In this document: positions 15,932 through 24,295 of the stretch, piece after piece | Layout: every line of letters begins with the position of its first letter | How positions within the stretch are numbered: the stretch's first letter is position 1 | From: Mycobacterium sp. 1274761.0 | Lineage (GTDB): Bacteria > Actinomycetota > Actinomycetes > Mycobacteriales > Mycobacteriaceae | NCBI RefSeq assembly: GCF_001668615.1 | Contig: NZ_LZMC01000100.1 | Span: forward strand, 1-52,599 | DNA: 52,599 nt | Direction: 5' to 3' | Notes under the pieces: generated by a model | The model's input: only the letters and a program-made list of their open reading frames with translations | Database searches by the model: none | Told to the model about the DNA's origin: nothing | Position numbers and translations under genes: made by a program

Positions 15932-17608
15932 CTAGATCTCGATGACCGTCGGCACGATCATGGGTTGGCGACGATAGGTCTCGCCAACCCATTTGCCGAC
16001 GGTCCGGCGCACGGCCTGGGCAATACGGGCGACGTCCGTGACACGTTCGGCGGCAAGGGCTTCCAGCTCCTCCTCGACTTTCAGCGCGACGGGCTCGAGC
16101 GCCTTCGGGTCTTCGGAGAAGCCGCGCGCGTGCAGATGCGCGGGTGCGGCGGTGCGTCCGGTGCCACGGTGGACGACGACAGTAACCGCGACGAATCCCG
16201 AGGAGAGGGTGAGCCGTTCACCCAGCGTCGACTCGCCGACATCACCGGTGATCAACCCGTCGACGAACATCTTCCCGGTCGGCACCGCCCCCGCGATGCT
16301 CGCCCTGCCCGACACCAGGTCGACGCTGACGCCGTTCTCCGCCAACACGATCCCGTCAGGATCGACGCCGGATCGGGCGGCCAGCGCGGCGTTGGCCCGT
16401 AGCATCCGCCACGTTCCATGCACCGGCATGACGTTGCGCGGCCGCACACCGTTGTAGAGGAACAGCAGCTCGCCGGAATAGGCATGACCCGAAACGTGAA
16501 CGCGTGCCTGCTGGTTGGTGACGACGCGGGCGCCGATCTTCGCCAGCGCGTCCATCACCCCGTACACCGCTTCTTCATTGCCGGGAATCAGCGACGAAGA
16601 GAGCACGATCAGATCACCCCGCGTCAGGGTGATGCTGCGGTGCTCGCCGCGCGACATCCGCGACAGCGCCGACATCGGCTCGCCCTGCGTGCCAGTCGTG
16701 ATCAGCACGACCCGTTCCGGCGCCATCATCTCGGCTGCGCCGATATCGATCAGATCATCGTCATCGACACGCAGATAGCCCAATTCACGCGCAATGCCCA
16801 TGTTGCGCACCATGGAACGGCCCACGAACGACACCCGCCGGCCCAACGACACGGCGGCATCGATGATCTGCTGCACGCGGTCGACGTTGGAGGCAAAGCA
16901 CGCCACGATGACGCGGCCCTCCGCTCCGCGGATGAGCCGGTGCAGCGTCGGGCCGACCTCGCTCTCCGACGGCCCGACGCCGGGGATCTCGGAATTGGTT
17001 GAGTCGCAGAGAAACAGGTCGACGCCGCCGTCGCCGAGTCGCGACATACCCGGCAGGTCGGTGGGTTTGTCGTCCAGTGGCAGCTGGTCGAGCTTGATGT
17101 CGCCGGTGTGTAACACGGTCCCCCCACCGGTGTGGATCGCGATCGCCAGGCAACCCGGGATCGAGTGGTTAACGTGGAAGTACTGGCACTCGAATACGCC
17201 GTGCGTACTCCGTTGCCCCGCAGCGACTTCAATAAATTTCGGCTTGATGCGGTGTTCGCGGCATTTCTCCGCCACCAGTGCGAGCGTGAATTTCGAGCCG
17301 ACCAGCGGGATATCGGGCCGCAGCTTGAGCAGAAACGGGATGGCGCCGATGTGATCCTCGTGCGCGTGGGTCAGAACCAGGGCTTCGACATCGTCGAGCC
17401 GGTCCTCGACCAGGCGCAGGTCGGGCAGAATCAGGTCGACGCCGGGCTCGTCGTGTCCGGGGAACAGCACTCCGCAGTCGACGATCAGCAGCCGGCCGAG
17501 ATGCTCGAAAACCGTCATGTTACGGCCGATTTCGCTGATGCCGCCCAGCGCTGTGACCCGCAGCCCCCCTGGGACCAGCGGTCCCGGCGGTTTAAGCTCC
17601 GCGTCCAC
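15932..17608 (-). CDS. rnj: Ribonuclease J
   Basis: A 558-residue metallo-beta-lactamase/beta-CASP RNase. The zinc site is HAHEDH (residues 81-86), with HVNHS and HTGDIKLD further on. The beta-CASP part holds CDSTNSEIPG and the late HVSGHAYSGEL, and the C-terminal dimerisation region follows. It has 5'-exonuclease and endonuclease activity in rRNA and mRNA processing. It corresponds to Rv2752c. The start is GTG (17608), and the dapA stop overlaps it by 1 base (TAGTG), so it is translated from the dapA message. Confidence 0.96.
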   Translation of the reverse strand: MDAELKPPGPLVPGGLRVTALGGISEIGRNMTVFEHLGRLLIVDCGVLFPGHDEPGVDLILPDLRLVEDRLDDVEALVLTHAHEDHIGAIPFLLKLRPDIPLVGSKFTLALVAEKCREHRIKPKFIEVAAGQRSTHGVFECQYFHVNHSIPGCLAIAIHTGGGTVLHTGDIKLDQLPLDDKPTDLPGMSRLGDGGVDLFLCDSTNSEIPGVGPSESEVGPTLHRLIRGAEGRVIVACFASNVDRVQQIIDAAVSLGRRVSFVGRSMVRNMGIARELGYLRVDDDDLIDIGAAEMMAPERVVLITTGTQGEPMSALSRMSRGEHRSITLTRGDLIVLSSSLIPGNEEAVYGVMDALAKIGARVVTNQQARVHVSGHAYSGELLFLYNGVRPRNVMPVHGTWRMLRANAALAARSGVDPDGIVLAENGVSVDLVSGRASIAGAVPTGKMFVDGLITGDVGESTLGERLTLSSGFVAVTVVVHRGTGRTAAPAHLHARGFSEDPKALEPVALKVEEELEALAAERVTDVARIAQAVRRTVGKWVGETYRRQPMIVPTVIEI

Positions 17609-18510
17609 TACCGAAGTACCGTGGCGGCCCGCATGTCGGCGGCCAGTGTTTCGATCTCATCGGGCGTGGCGGGCACCTGCGGCAGCCTGGGATTGCCGAC
17701 ATCGATCCCCTGCAGCCTCAGCCCCTCCTTCGACATCGTGACACCGCCGAGCCGCGTCTGTGCGTCGGCCAGCGGAGCGAGCGTCACATTGATCTTGCGG
17801 GCGGTGGCGACGTCGCCGGAAGTGAACGCCGACAACATTTCTCGTAGCTGACTGGCGGCGACGTGGCCCCAGACGCTGATGAATCCGACCGCACCCATCG
17901 CGAGCCACGGCAGGTTGAGGGCGTCGTCACCGGAGTAGTAGGCCAGTCCGGTCTCGGCGATGATCACCCCGGCGTCGTTCAGGTCGCCCTTGGCGTCTTT
18001 AACGCCGACGATGTTCGGGTGTGCGGCCAGCGCGCGGATGGTGTCCCACTCGATCGGGATGCACGAGCGCACCGGAATGTCGTAGAGCAGGATCGGCACC
18101 GAGACCGCATCGGCAACCGCGGTGAAGTGAGCGGCCAGCCCGGCCTGCGACGGACGCGAGTAGTACGGGGTCACGACGAGCAGGCCGTGTGCCCCCTCGG
18201 CCTGGCACGCCTTGGCGAGGTGGACGCTGTGCGCGGTGTCGTAGGTACCTGCGCCGGTGATGATGCGGGCGCGGTCGCCGACGGCCTCGAGCACCGCCCG
18301 CAGCAGTGCCAGCTTCTCGTCGTCGGTGGTCGTCGGCGACTCGCCGGTGGTGCCCGATAGCACCAGGCCGTCGCAGCCGGCGTCGATCAAGTGGGTCGCC
18401 AGCCTGGCGGCGGCGTCGGTGTCGAGGGAACCGTCGGGCTTGAAGGGCGTCACCATCGCGGTCAGCACGGTGCCCAACTGGGCCGTCACATCGATTCCGC
18501 TGGTGCTCAC
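17608..18510 (-). CDS. dapA: 4-hydroxy-tetrahydrodipicolinate synthase
   Basis: A 300-residue TIM barrel. The Schiff-base lysine is K171 in GVKDAKGD, Tyr143 is in LLYDIP and the pyruvate-binding loop is SGTTGESPT. It condenses pyruvate with aspartate semialdehyde, the entry to diaminopimelate and lysine. GTG at 18510 gives the length and start seen in M. tuberculosis (VSTSGIDV); TTG at 18519 is also open but less likely. thyX lies 17 bases upstream and rnj overlaps downstream. Confidence 0.95.
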   Translation of the reverse strand: MSTSGIDVTAQLGTVLTAMVTPFKPDGSLDTDAAARLATHLIDAGCDGLVLSGTTGESPTTTDDEKLALLRAVLEAVGDRARIITGAGTYDTAHSVHLAKACQAEGAHGLLVVTPYYSRPSQAGLAAHFTAVADAVSVPILLYDIPVRSCIPIEWDTIRALAAHPNIVGVKDAKGDLNDAGVIIAETGLAYYSGDDALNLPWLAMGAVGFISVWGHVAASQLREMLSAFTSGDVATARKINVTLAPLADAQTRLGGVTMSKEGLRLQGIDVGNPRLPQVPATPDEIETLAADMRAATVLR

Positions 18511-18527
18511 GACCACCAAGATTACCC

Positions 18528-19280
18528 TTAGGCTTCCGTCGCCAGCGGGGACGTGGCAACCTCGGTGCGGTCGGCCAGGGTGGCGATCTCGAAGTCAGAA
18601 AATGCCTGTGGAGCGACATCCACCAACTGCCGCAGGCACGCGATCGCCAGCCTGCGGATCTCGACGTCGGCCTGCTCGCTGGCCCGCATCGCGATGAAAT
18701 GCCGCCAGGCCCGGTAATTGCCGGTCACGACGATCCTGGTTTCGGTCGCATTCGGCAGCACAGCGCGGGCCGCCTGACGTGCCTGTTTGCGGCGCAGCGA
18801 TGCGTTGGGCTGGTCGGCGAACTTCGCTTCGAGCCTGGTCAATAGCTCGGTGTAGGTCGCGCGGCTGGCGTCGGCGGCCGCGGCGAAGATCTCCTGCAGC
18901 TCGGCATCGTCCTCCAGCCCTGGCGGCACCACCACCTGCGAATCGTGTTCCGGCACGTAGCGCTGCGACAACTGCGAGTAGGAGAAGTGGCGGTGACGGA
19001 TCAGCTCGTGGGTGCATGAGCGCGAGATCCCGGTGATGTAGAAGGACACCGTGGCGTGCTCGAGCACCGAGAAATGCCCGACGTCGATGATGTGTCGCAG
19101 GTAGCCGGCGTTGGTCGCGGTCCGCGGATTCGGCTTGGCCCAGCTCTGGTAGCAGGCCCGTCCGGCGAATTCCACAAGGGCGGGTCCGCCGTCGGCGTCG
19201 GTGCTCCACGGCACGTCGGGTGGCGCCAAGAACTCGGTCTTGGCGACTAGCTGCACGCGCAATGAAGCGGTCTCGGCCAC
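18528..19280 (-). CDS. thyX: Flavin-dependent thymidylate synthase ThyX
   Basis: A 250-residue protein, exactly the length of the M. tuberculosis enzyme. The ThyX signature RHRHFSYSQLSQR spans residues 95-107. It methylates dUMP using FAD, NADPH and methylene-tetrahydrofolate, and releases tetrahydrofolate. The start is GTG at 19280, with TAGGGT 5 bases upstream on the same strand as a possible leaderless -10 element. It leads the thyX-dapA-rnj run. A separate ThyA is encoded 3.4 kb to the right, so the organism has both synthases. Confidence 0.96.
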   Translation of the reverse strand: MAETASLRVQLVAKTEFLAPPDVPWSTDADGGPALVEFAGRACYQSWAKPNPRTATNAGYLRHIIDVGHFSVLEHATVSFYITGISRSCTHELIRHRHFSYSQLSQRYVPEHDSQVVVPPGLEDDAELQEIFAAAADASRATYTELLTRLEAKFADQPNASLRRKQARQAARAVLPNATETRIVVTGNYRAWRHFIAMRASEQADVEIRRLAIACLRQLVDVAPQAFSDFEIATLADRTEVATSPLATEA

Positions 19281-19351
19281 GGCTCACCCTAACGCGAGCT
19301 TGTTATGAAACCTTTGCAGTGTTGCGCACTCAGATGGCCGGTTAGCCCGGC

Positions 19352-19357
19352 TACGCT
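19352..19357 (+). promoter_or_regulatory. Candidate -10 element for a leaderless deaminase transcript
   Basis: TACGCT lies 6 bases before the ATG at 19364, with no ribosome-binding site in between. Sequence and spacing are identical to those before ephG. The prediction is by motif only. Confidence 0.45.
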
Positions 19358-19363
19358 GGGCCG

Positions 19364-19951
19364 ATGGGAGGAGACACCGTCGCATCCCGGCTTCTCAATG
19401 TCATGGAGCACACCATTCTGCCCGTGACGGAACGCGGCGTGGCCGCGGGCAACAAGATCTTCGGCGCGGCGTTGCTGCGCAAGTCCGACTTCTCGGTGGT
19501 GGTCGCTGGCACCAACGCGGAGACCGACAATCCGCTGCTGCACGGCGAAATCAGCACGCTGAATCAGTTCTACGCCCGACCCGCCCGACCCTCGACCCGC
19601 GACCTGGTTTTTCTGTCGACTCACGAACCGTGCCCGCTGTGCCTGTCGGCCATCACGTGGTGCGGTTTCGACAACTTCTACTACTTCTTCACCTACGAGG
19701 ACTCCCGCGACGCCTTCGGCATCCCGCACGACCTGAAGATCCTCAGAGAGGTTTTCGGCGTCGAGGACGGTGCTTACCGGCGCAAGAACGCCTTCTGGAC
19801 GGCGTACTCACTGGGCGCGCTGGTGGAGACGGAGGCCGAACCGCTGCGCACCAAACTGCGCCAGCAGGACAGGCGCATCCGAGAGGCCTATGCGGCGCTG
19901 TCGGCGCAGTATCAGAGCACCAAGGCCGACAACACCATCCCGTTCAACTGA
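19364..19951 (+). CDS. Cytidine/deoxycytidylate deaminase-family protein
   Basis: A 195-residue deaminase of the CDA superfamily. The zinc site is complete: HGEI (H60, catalytic E62) and HEPCPLC (C90, C93). The region after the domain (FTYEDSRDAFGIPHDLKIL) and a charged C-terminal helix are not those of classic Cdd or TadA. The substrate cannot be read from the sequence. It is divergent from thyX, 83 bases apart, so supply of dUMP or recovery of pyrimidines is an attractive but unproven role; guanine or other nucleobase deamination is an alternative. Confidence 0.85.
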   Translation: MGGDTVASRLLNVMEHTILPVTERGVAAGNKIFGAALLRKSDFSVVVAGTNAETDNPLLHGEISTLNQFYARPARPSTRDLVFLSTHEPCPLCLSAITWCGFDNFYYFFTYEDSRDAFGIPHDLKILREVFGVEDGAYRRKNAFWTAYSLGALVETEAEPLRTKLRQQDRRIREAYAALSAQYQSTKADNTIPFN

Positions 19952-20013
19952 CTCATTTTGGTGCAATGGGGTCCGCCATGTGCCCATGGGGTTGATCTGT
20001 GGTCAGCCGAGTC

Positions 20014-20244
20014 TCAGAAGCCGTGGGGGCGGGTCGCTTTCAAGCCTGGGGTTGCCTTTGCGGTCGGTAGCGTCGTCGGCGGCGTCGTCGTAGGCGCAGT
20101 CGGGCCCATATTCATCGTCCCCGCTGTGTTAGTTCCTGCCTGCTGCTGTGTTACCGCGACGGCAACCGCTCCGACTGCCAGGGTTGCGCCTGCCACCAGC
20201 CCGGCGACCAGCAATCTCACACGTGGCTGCTTGACCGTCTCCAT
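20014..20244 (-). CDS. Small secreted or membrane-anchored protein
   Basis: A 76-residue protein with a positively charged start (METVKQPRVR), a hydrophobic helix at about 11-31 (LLVAGLVAGATLAVGAVAVAV) and a Thr/Pro/Gln-rich tail. It could be a signal peptide with a poor cleavage site or a single anchor. A GGAGGGGG ribosome-binding site lies 8 bases before the ATG on the minus strand, which supports it. No family is recognised and no cysteine lipobox is present. Confidence 0.55.
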   Translation of the reverse strand: METVKQPRVRLLVAGLVAGATLAVGAVAVAVTQQQAGTNTAGTMNMGPTAPTTTPPTTLPTAKATPGLKATRPHGF

Positions 20245-20388
20245 CGCATTGTCCCCCTCCGGCTCTCCCTCGCTCCCCTCGAGCAGGGCACTTGCGTATT
20301 GGGCTTGGAGACAACACCGTGAAGCTGAGAACCACGAGACAAAGCGGCTGCCAATCCGCTGGGGACCACCGCGGTGTCGCTCGCCTGG

Positions 20389-20619
20389 TCAGCGCCTCTT
20401 CGAGGGGATGACGATGACGACGATGAGGGTCAGGATTGAGAAAAACAGCCCCAAGATGCCCCACCCGATGGCACTGCGGCCCTTGGCGCCGGCGATGACG
20501 GCGCACACGATCGCGGCAATGATGCTTCCGATCGCAACGAAAAGTCCCTTGATTCCTCTGAGGATGAATCCGGCGGCCTCTGGCTGCTGCGTGGAGGCAA
20601 GAACGAGGCTGTGCAACAT
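20389..20619 (-). CDS. Small two-helix membrane protein
   Basis: A 76-residue protein with two hydrophobic helices at about residues 26-45 (LFVAIGSIIAAIVCAVIAGA) and 52-72 (GWGILGLFFSILTLIVVIVI), joined by a short GRSAI turn and ending in SKRR. The start is well set by GAGGAGAG just before the ATG. A GGGTAT on the minus strand (20671-20666) could be a SigF -10, though no good -35 accompanies it. It runs in the same direction as the small exported protein at 20014. The function is unknown. Confidence 0.6.
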   Translation of the reverse strand: MLHSLVLASTQQPEAAGFILRGIKGLFVAIGSIIAAIVCAVIAGAKGRSAIGWGILGLFFSILTLIVVIVIPSKRR

Positions 20620-20969
20620 GACATCTCTCCTCGGTGACCGACCGGCTTGCGCCGCTGCGAGGCGAATACCCCCGCGTTGGACGCGCGAAGCTGATAGTTA
20701 CCTGCTAATGCTGCGAGGTAGCCGGGCGGCCGGATGCCCGGTTCAGCAGGCCTCACGGACGCGCACCGGTCGCTTTTCCGACAAGGCGCGACGTCATCGA
20801 GTAACCAGCCCCGCTGATAAAGCGCGTACGCGTGCCGGCTCCGGATGAAATCCTGAGCAGCGTATTCCGGGGCGGTTGTAGCCGATTTCGCCACACTACG
20901 AAAGCACGACCGTGCGTTTTGTGATGAAAAAGGCCAAGAAATCATCCGAAACCGCACAGTCGGCCCAGG
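20620..20969. other. 350-base stretch without a convincing gene
   Basis: It lies between the start of a small membrane-protein gene (minus) and the end of the YcaQ-like gene (minus). Base composition is slightly less GC-rich than in the neighbouring genes. Short open frames exist on both strands, but none has a ribosome-binding site plus sensible composition. It probably holds the promoter of the small membrane protein. Confidence 0.5.
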
Positions 20970-22181
20970 TCACGTCAAAGCGCGACGCAGTCCCGCCACC
21001 AAATCGCCTCTCTCGCCGACTGTTACGTCGCCCAGCCCCAGCCACGCCGCCATCGACCGCAACTCCTGGGCCAACGCCGTCGCGACCCGCCGTGAATCCT
21101 TACCTTCTTCGGTAAACGCGCCGACGACATTCAGCGCATCGCTAGAACGCTCCGCCTTCAAATCGACCCGGCCGACCAGCTGGCCGTCGAGCAGAAAAGG
21201 CCATACGTAGTAACCGAATTCGCGCTTTGCCGCTGGTGTATAAATCTCGATCCGATACCGGAAACCGAACATCCGCTCGACGCGCGGCCGGAACCAGATC
21301 AGTGGATCAAACGGGCACAGCAGCGCTGTCCCCCGCTCAACGCGCGGCACGACCTGTCCGACTCGCAGATACGCAGGCGTCGACCATCCTTCTACCGCAA
21401 CCGGTTCCAACTCTCCGTCTGCCACCAGCTTTGCAATCGCGGGCTTGGCTTGCGCGGCACCCAATCGGAAGTAGTCGCGGATGTCGGCTTCCGTCCCCAC
21501 CCCGAGCGCACCGGCCGCCCGCAACGTCAGTTCCCGCATGGCTTCGTCGTCGTCCACCTCGCGCGCGAGCACCTCCGGCGGCAGCACGTTCTCCACCAGG
21601 TCGTAGTGCCGCGCGAAGCCCACCCGCGTGGCCGTCGTCAGCACCCCGGCGGCGAACAACGCTTCGGTCACCCACTTGGTGACGCTGCGGTCCCACCACG
21701 GCCCCTTCCTGCCGCGCTGCGCCGCGCCGAGGTGCGCTTCGATCTGCCCTGCGGTCGACGGCCCGAGCGCGGCGACGGCAGCCACAATGTCGTCGGCCAG
21801 CCGCGCGTTCTTCTTGACGATCTCGCGGCCCCACCGGCCGCCGGTGTACTCCCGCATCCGCCACCGCAGCAGCGGCCAGTCGTCGACCGACATCAGCGCG
21901 GCCTCGTGCGCCCAATACTCGACGAGCAGCCGCGGCGACCGCGCGCTGTGGCTCCACGCGGCCTTGTCCACCACGTCGCGGTCGTACGAACCGAGGCGGC
22001 TGAACACCGGCGCATAGTGCGCCCGCACCGCCACCGATACAGAATCCAGCTGCAACACCTGGATCCGTGAAATCAGCCGGCGCAGGTGCGCACGATTCAC
22101 TGCGCCGCGCGGCGGAGGCTCGTGAAGGCCCTGCGCTGCGATCCCCACCCGCCGGGCCTGCGCGGCGGTCAGCGTGGTCAT
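20970..22181 (-). CDS. Winged-helix DNA glycosylase, YcaQ/AlkX-like (HTH_42)
   Basis: A 403-residue protein of the HTH_42 family, built of tandem winged helices and a beta-barrel. The catalytic Q-x-D of the YcaQ-like branch is in IQVLQLDSVSV (Q44, D46), followed by the usual VRAHYAPVFSRLG. The C-terminal CPFDPLIWFRPRVERMFGFRYRIEIY and YYVWPFLLDGQLVGRVDLK are also characteristic. E. coli YcaQ (AlkX) unhooks interstrand crosslinks and removes bulky N7 purine adducts. The ATG overlaps the dfrA stop (ATGA), so it belongs to the thyA-dfrA operon. Confidence 0.85.
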   Translation of the reverse strand: MTTLTAAQARRVGIAAQGLHEPPPRGAVNRAHLRRLISRIQVLQLDSVSVAVRAHYAPVFSRLGSYDRDVVDKAAWSHSARSPRLLVEYWAHEAALMSVDDWPLLRWRMREYTGGRWGREIVKKNARLADDIVAAVAALGPSTAGQIEAHLGAAQRGRKGPWWDRSVTKWVTEALFAAGVLTTATRVGFARHYDLVENVLPPEVLAREVDDDEAMRELTLRAAGALGVGTEADIRDYFRLGAAQAKPAIAKLVADGELEPVAVEGWSTPAYLRVGQVVPRVERGTALLCPFDPLIWFRPRVERMFGFRYRIEIYTPAAKREFGYYVWPFLLDGQLVGRVDLKAERSSDALNVVGAFTEEGKDSRRVATALAQELRSMAAWLGLGDVTVGERGDLVAGLRRALT

Positions 22182-22666
22182 GCCCGGAGGTAGGTGTGGT
22201 ACCGGTAGCGCACGCCGGAGCTGCTGGTCAGCCATTCCCCCGTGGTTCCGACCCACGATTCGTCGAGAACCGGCGCGACGGCGTCGCCGTCTTCGCGCCG
22301 CAGGTCAACCTCGACCTCGGTGACCTCGCAGCGCGTCGCCGCCGGCAGCGCCAGTGCGTAGATCTTCTCGCCGCCGATCACCCATGTTTCGTCGTCGGTG
22401 AGCGCCTCGTCCAGGCCGCCCACCACCGTCGCTCCCTCTGCCATGTAGTCAGCTTGCCGCGTCACTACGACATTTCTGCGTCCCGGCAGCGGGCGCACCT
22501 TCGCCGGCAGCGATTCCCACGTCAGCCGCCCCATCACCACCGTGTGACCCATGGTGAGCTCTTTGAAGCGGGCTTGATCCTCGGGCAGCCGCCACGGAAT
22601 GCCGCCCGCACGGCCGATCACACCGGAGGGCGACTGGGCCCAGATCAGGCCCAGGCGCTCACTCAT
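22178..22666 (-). CDS. dfrA: Dihydrofolate reductase
   Basis: A 162-residue DHFR. The start is LGLIWAQSPSGVIGRAGGIPW, the acidic substrate residue is in LPEDQARFKELT, NADPH contacts lie in VVMGRLTWESLP and VIGGEKIY. It regenerates tetrahydrofolate from the dihydrofolate made by ThyA. I chose ATG 22666 (MSERLG); an in-frame ATG at 22681 adds five residues. It lies 22 bases after thyA, and its stop overlaps the YcaQ-like gene. The homologue is Rv2763c, the target of trimethoprim-type inhibitors. Confidence 0.95.
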   Translation of the reverse strand: MSERLGLIWAQSPSGVIGRAGGIPWRLPEDQARFKELTMGHTVVMGRLTWESLPAKVRPLPGRRNVVVTRQADYMAEGATVVGGLDEALTDDETWVIGGEKIYALALPAATRCEVTEVEVDLRREDGDAVAPVLDESWVGTTGEWLTSSSGVRYRYHTYLRA

Positions 22667-22688
22667 GATTCGGCCCTGCAAGCAGGCC

Positions 22689-23489
22689 TCATACGGCGAC
22701 GGGTGCCTTGATCGCCGGATGCGGGTCGTAATTCTTTATGACGACATCGTCATACGTGTAGTCGAAAATCGAATCCCGCGGCGCCAGAACAAGTTCCGGG
22801 TATGGCCGCGGCTCGCGGCTCAGCTGCAGCGTGACCTGCTCGACGTGATTGTCATAGATGTGGCAATCCCCGCCGGTCCAGATGAAGTCGCCGACGTCGA
22901 GGCCAGCCTGTGCGGCCATCATGTGGGTCAGCAGCGCATAACTGGCGATGTTGAACGGCACCCCCAGGAAGAGGTCGGCGCTGCGCTGATAGAGCTGGCA
23001 GGAAAGCCGCCCGTCGGCGACATAGAACTGGAAGAACGCGTGGCACGGCGGTAGTGCCATCTGCGGAATCTCGCCGACGTTCCACGCCGAGACGATGTTG
23101 CGCCGGGAGTCCGGATCGGACTTCAGCAACTCCAGCGCAGCGCTGATCTGGTCGATGTGCTCACCCGAGGGCGTCGGCCACGACCGCCACTGCACGCCGT
23201 ACACCGGTCCGAGATCGCCTGTGTCGCTCGCCCATTCGTCCCAAATCGTGACGCCGCGTTCCTGCAGCCAGCGCACGTTCGAGTCACCGCGAAGGAACCA
23301 CAGCAGCTCGTAGACCACCGATTTCAGGTGCACCTTCTTGGTGGTGATCAGCGGAAAGCCGGCCGACAGGTCGTAGCGCAGTTGGTGGCCGAAGAGGCTT
23401 CGCGTGCCGGTGCCGGTGCGGTCGGATTTGGGCGTACCGCGCTGCAATACCTCGCGCAAGAGATCCTCGTATGGCGTCGCGATCGGCAC
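22689..23489 (-). CDS. thyA: Thymidylate synthase ThyA
   Basis: A 266-residue classical thymidylate synthase. The nucleophile is C149 in MALPPCHAFFQF; the phosphate-binding arginines are in SDRTGTGTRSLFG and in QRSADLFLG; the folate site includes YELLWFLRGDSN. It turns dUMP and methylene-tetrahydrofolate into dTMP and dihydrofolate. The start is GTG (VPIATPYEDLL). An open frame continues upstream, but there it is antisense to the dienelactone hydrolase gene and is ignored. Confidence 0.96.
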   Translation of the reverse strand: MPIATPYEDLLREVLQRGTPKSDRTGTGTRSLFGHQLRYDLSAGFPLITTKKVHLKSVVYELLWFLRGDSNVRWLQERGVTIWDEWASDTGDLGPVYGVQWRSWPTPSGEHIDQISAALELLKSDPDSRRNIVSAWNVGEIPQMALPPCHAFFQFYVADGRLSCQLYQRSADLFLGVPFNIASYALLTHMMAAQAGLDVGDFIWTGGDCHIYDNHVEQVTLQLSREPRPYPELVLAPRDSIFDYTYDDVVIKNYDPHPAIKAPVAV

Positions 23490-23531
23490 GTTGCCCAGCT
23501 TACGTCCAGACCCGTGGCGTAGAACGGAACG

Positions 23532-24275
23532 ATGGCGAGTGTCCGCAAAGTCGAAGTTTCCATCCCCACACCTGACGCCACCTGTGCCGCCGCCCTGTAC
23601 CTCCCCGGCAGCGCCGGTCCATGGCCCGGCCTGGTGATGTACGTCGACGCCGGCGGCGTGCGCGACACCATGTCCGAGATGGCCGAGAGAATGGCCGGCT
23701 ACGGCTACGCCGTCCTGCTGCCCGACGTCTACTACCGCCACGGCGACTGGGCGCCGTTCGACATGCAGACCGCGTTCACCGACCAGCAGGAACGCACCCG
23801 GCTGATGGGCATGGTCAAGTCGCTGACACCGGACATGATCGCCGCCGACGCCGGCGCCTTCTTCGACTTTCTGGATTCTCGGCCGGAGGTCAAGGGCTCG
23901 CGGTTCGGCGTGTTCGGCTACTGCATGGGCGGCCGGACCGCGATCATCGTCGCCGGTCGACACCCCGACCGCGTCGGCGCCGCGGGCTCCTTCCACGGCG
24001 GCGGCCTGGTCACCGACGACCCCAACAGCCCCCACTTGCTGGCCGACAAGATCGACGCCACCGTCTACGTCGCCGGCGCCGAGAACGACGCCAGCTTCAC
24101 TGCCGAGCACGCTGAAACCCTGGACAAAGCGCTGACGGCGGCAGGGGTCGAGCACATGGTCGAGATCTATCCGGCGGGTCACGGCTTCGCGGTTCCGGAC
24201 AATCCGCCCTACGACAAGGCGGCTGCCGACCGGCACTGGGCCGCGCTTTCGAAGCTCTTCGCGGCCCTACCCTGA
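23532..24275 (+). CDS. Dienelactone hydrolase family protein (Rv2765-like)
   Basis: A 247-residue alpha/beta hydrolase of the DLH family. The nucleophile is the Cys of FGYCMGG (about residue 139), as in dienelactone hydrolase; the His is in PAGHGFAVPD and the acidic residue probably in AGAENDASF. Substrates of the mycobacterial group are unknown; ester or lactone cleavage is expected. It is divergent from thyA with 42 bases between starts, and a CitE-like gene follows 20 bases after its stop. Confidence 0.88.
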   Translation: MASVRKVEVSIPTPDATCAAALYLPGSAGPWPGLVMYVDAGGVRDTMSEMAERMAGYGYAVLLPDVYYRHGDWAPFDMQTAFTDQQERTRLMGMVKSLTPDMIAADAGAFFDFLDSRPEVKGSRFGVFGYCMGGRTAIIVAGRHPDRVGAAGSFHGGGLVTDDPNSPHLLADKIDATVYVAGAENDASFTAEHAETLDKALTAAGVEHMVEIYPAGHGFAVPDNPPYDKAAADRHWAALSKLFAALP

Positions 24276-24295
24276 CCACCCCCGCCCTTGGCCTG

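Noticed and set aside
20912..21115. 67-codon plus-strand frame in and beyond the 20.6-21.0 kb gap
   Set aside because: Most of it is antisense to the YcaQ-like gene, and it has a Pro/Arg/Thr-rich shadow composition and no ribosome-binding site.
23490..24236. Upstream extension of the thyA frame
   Set aside because: It is antisense to the dienelactone hydrolase gene, and ThyA homology begins at the GTG at 23489.
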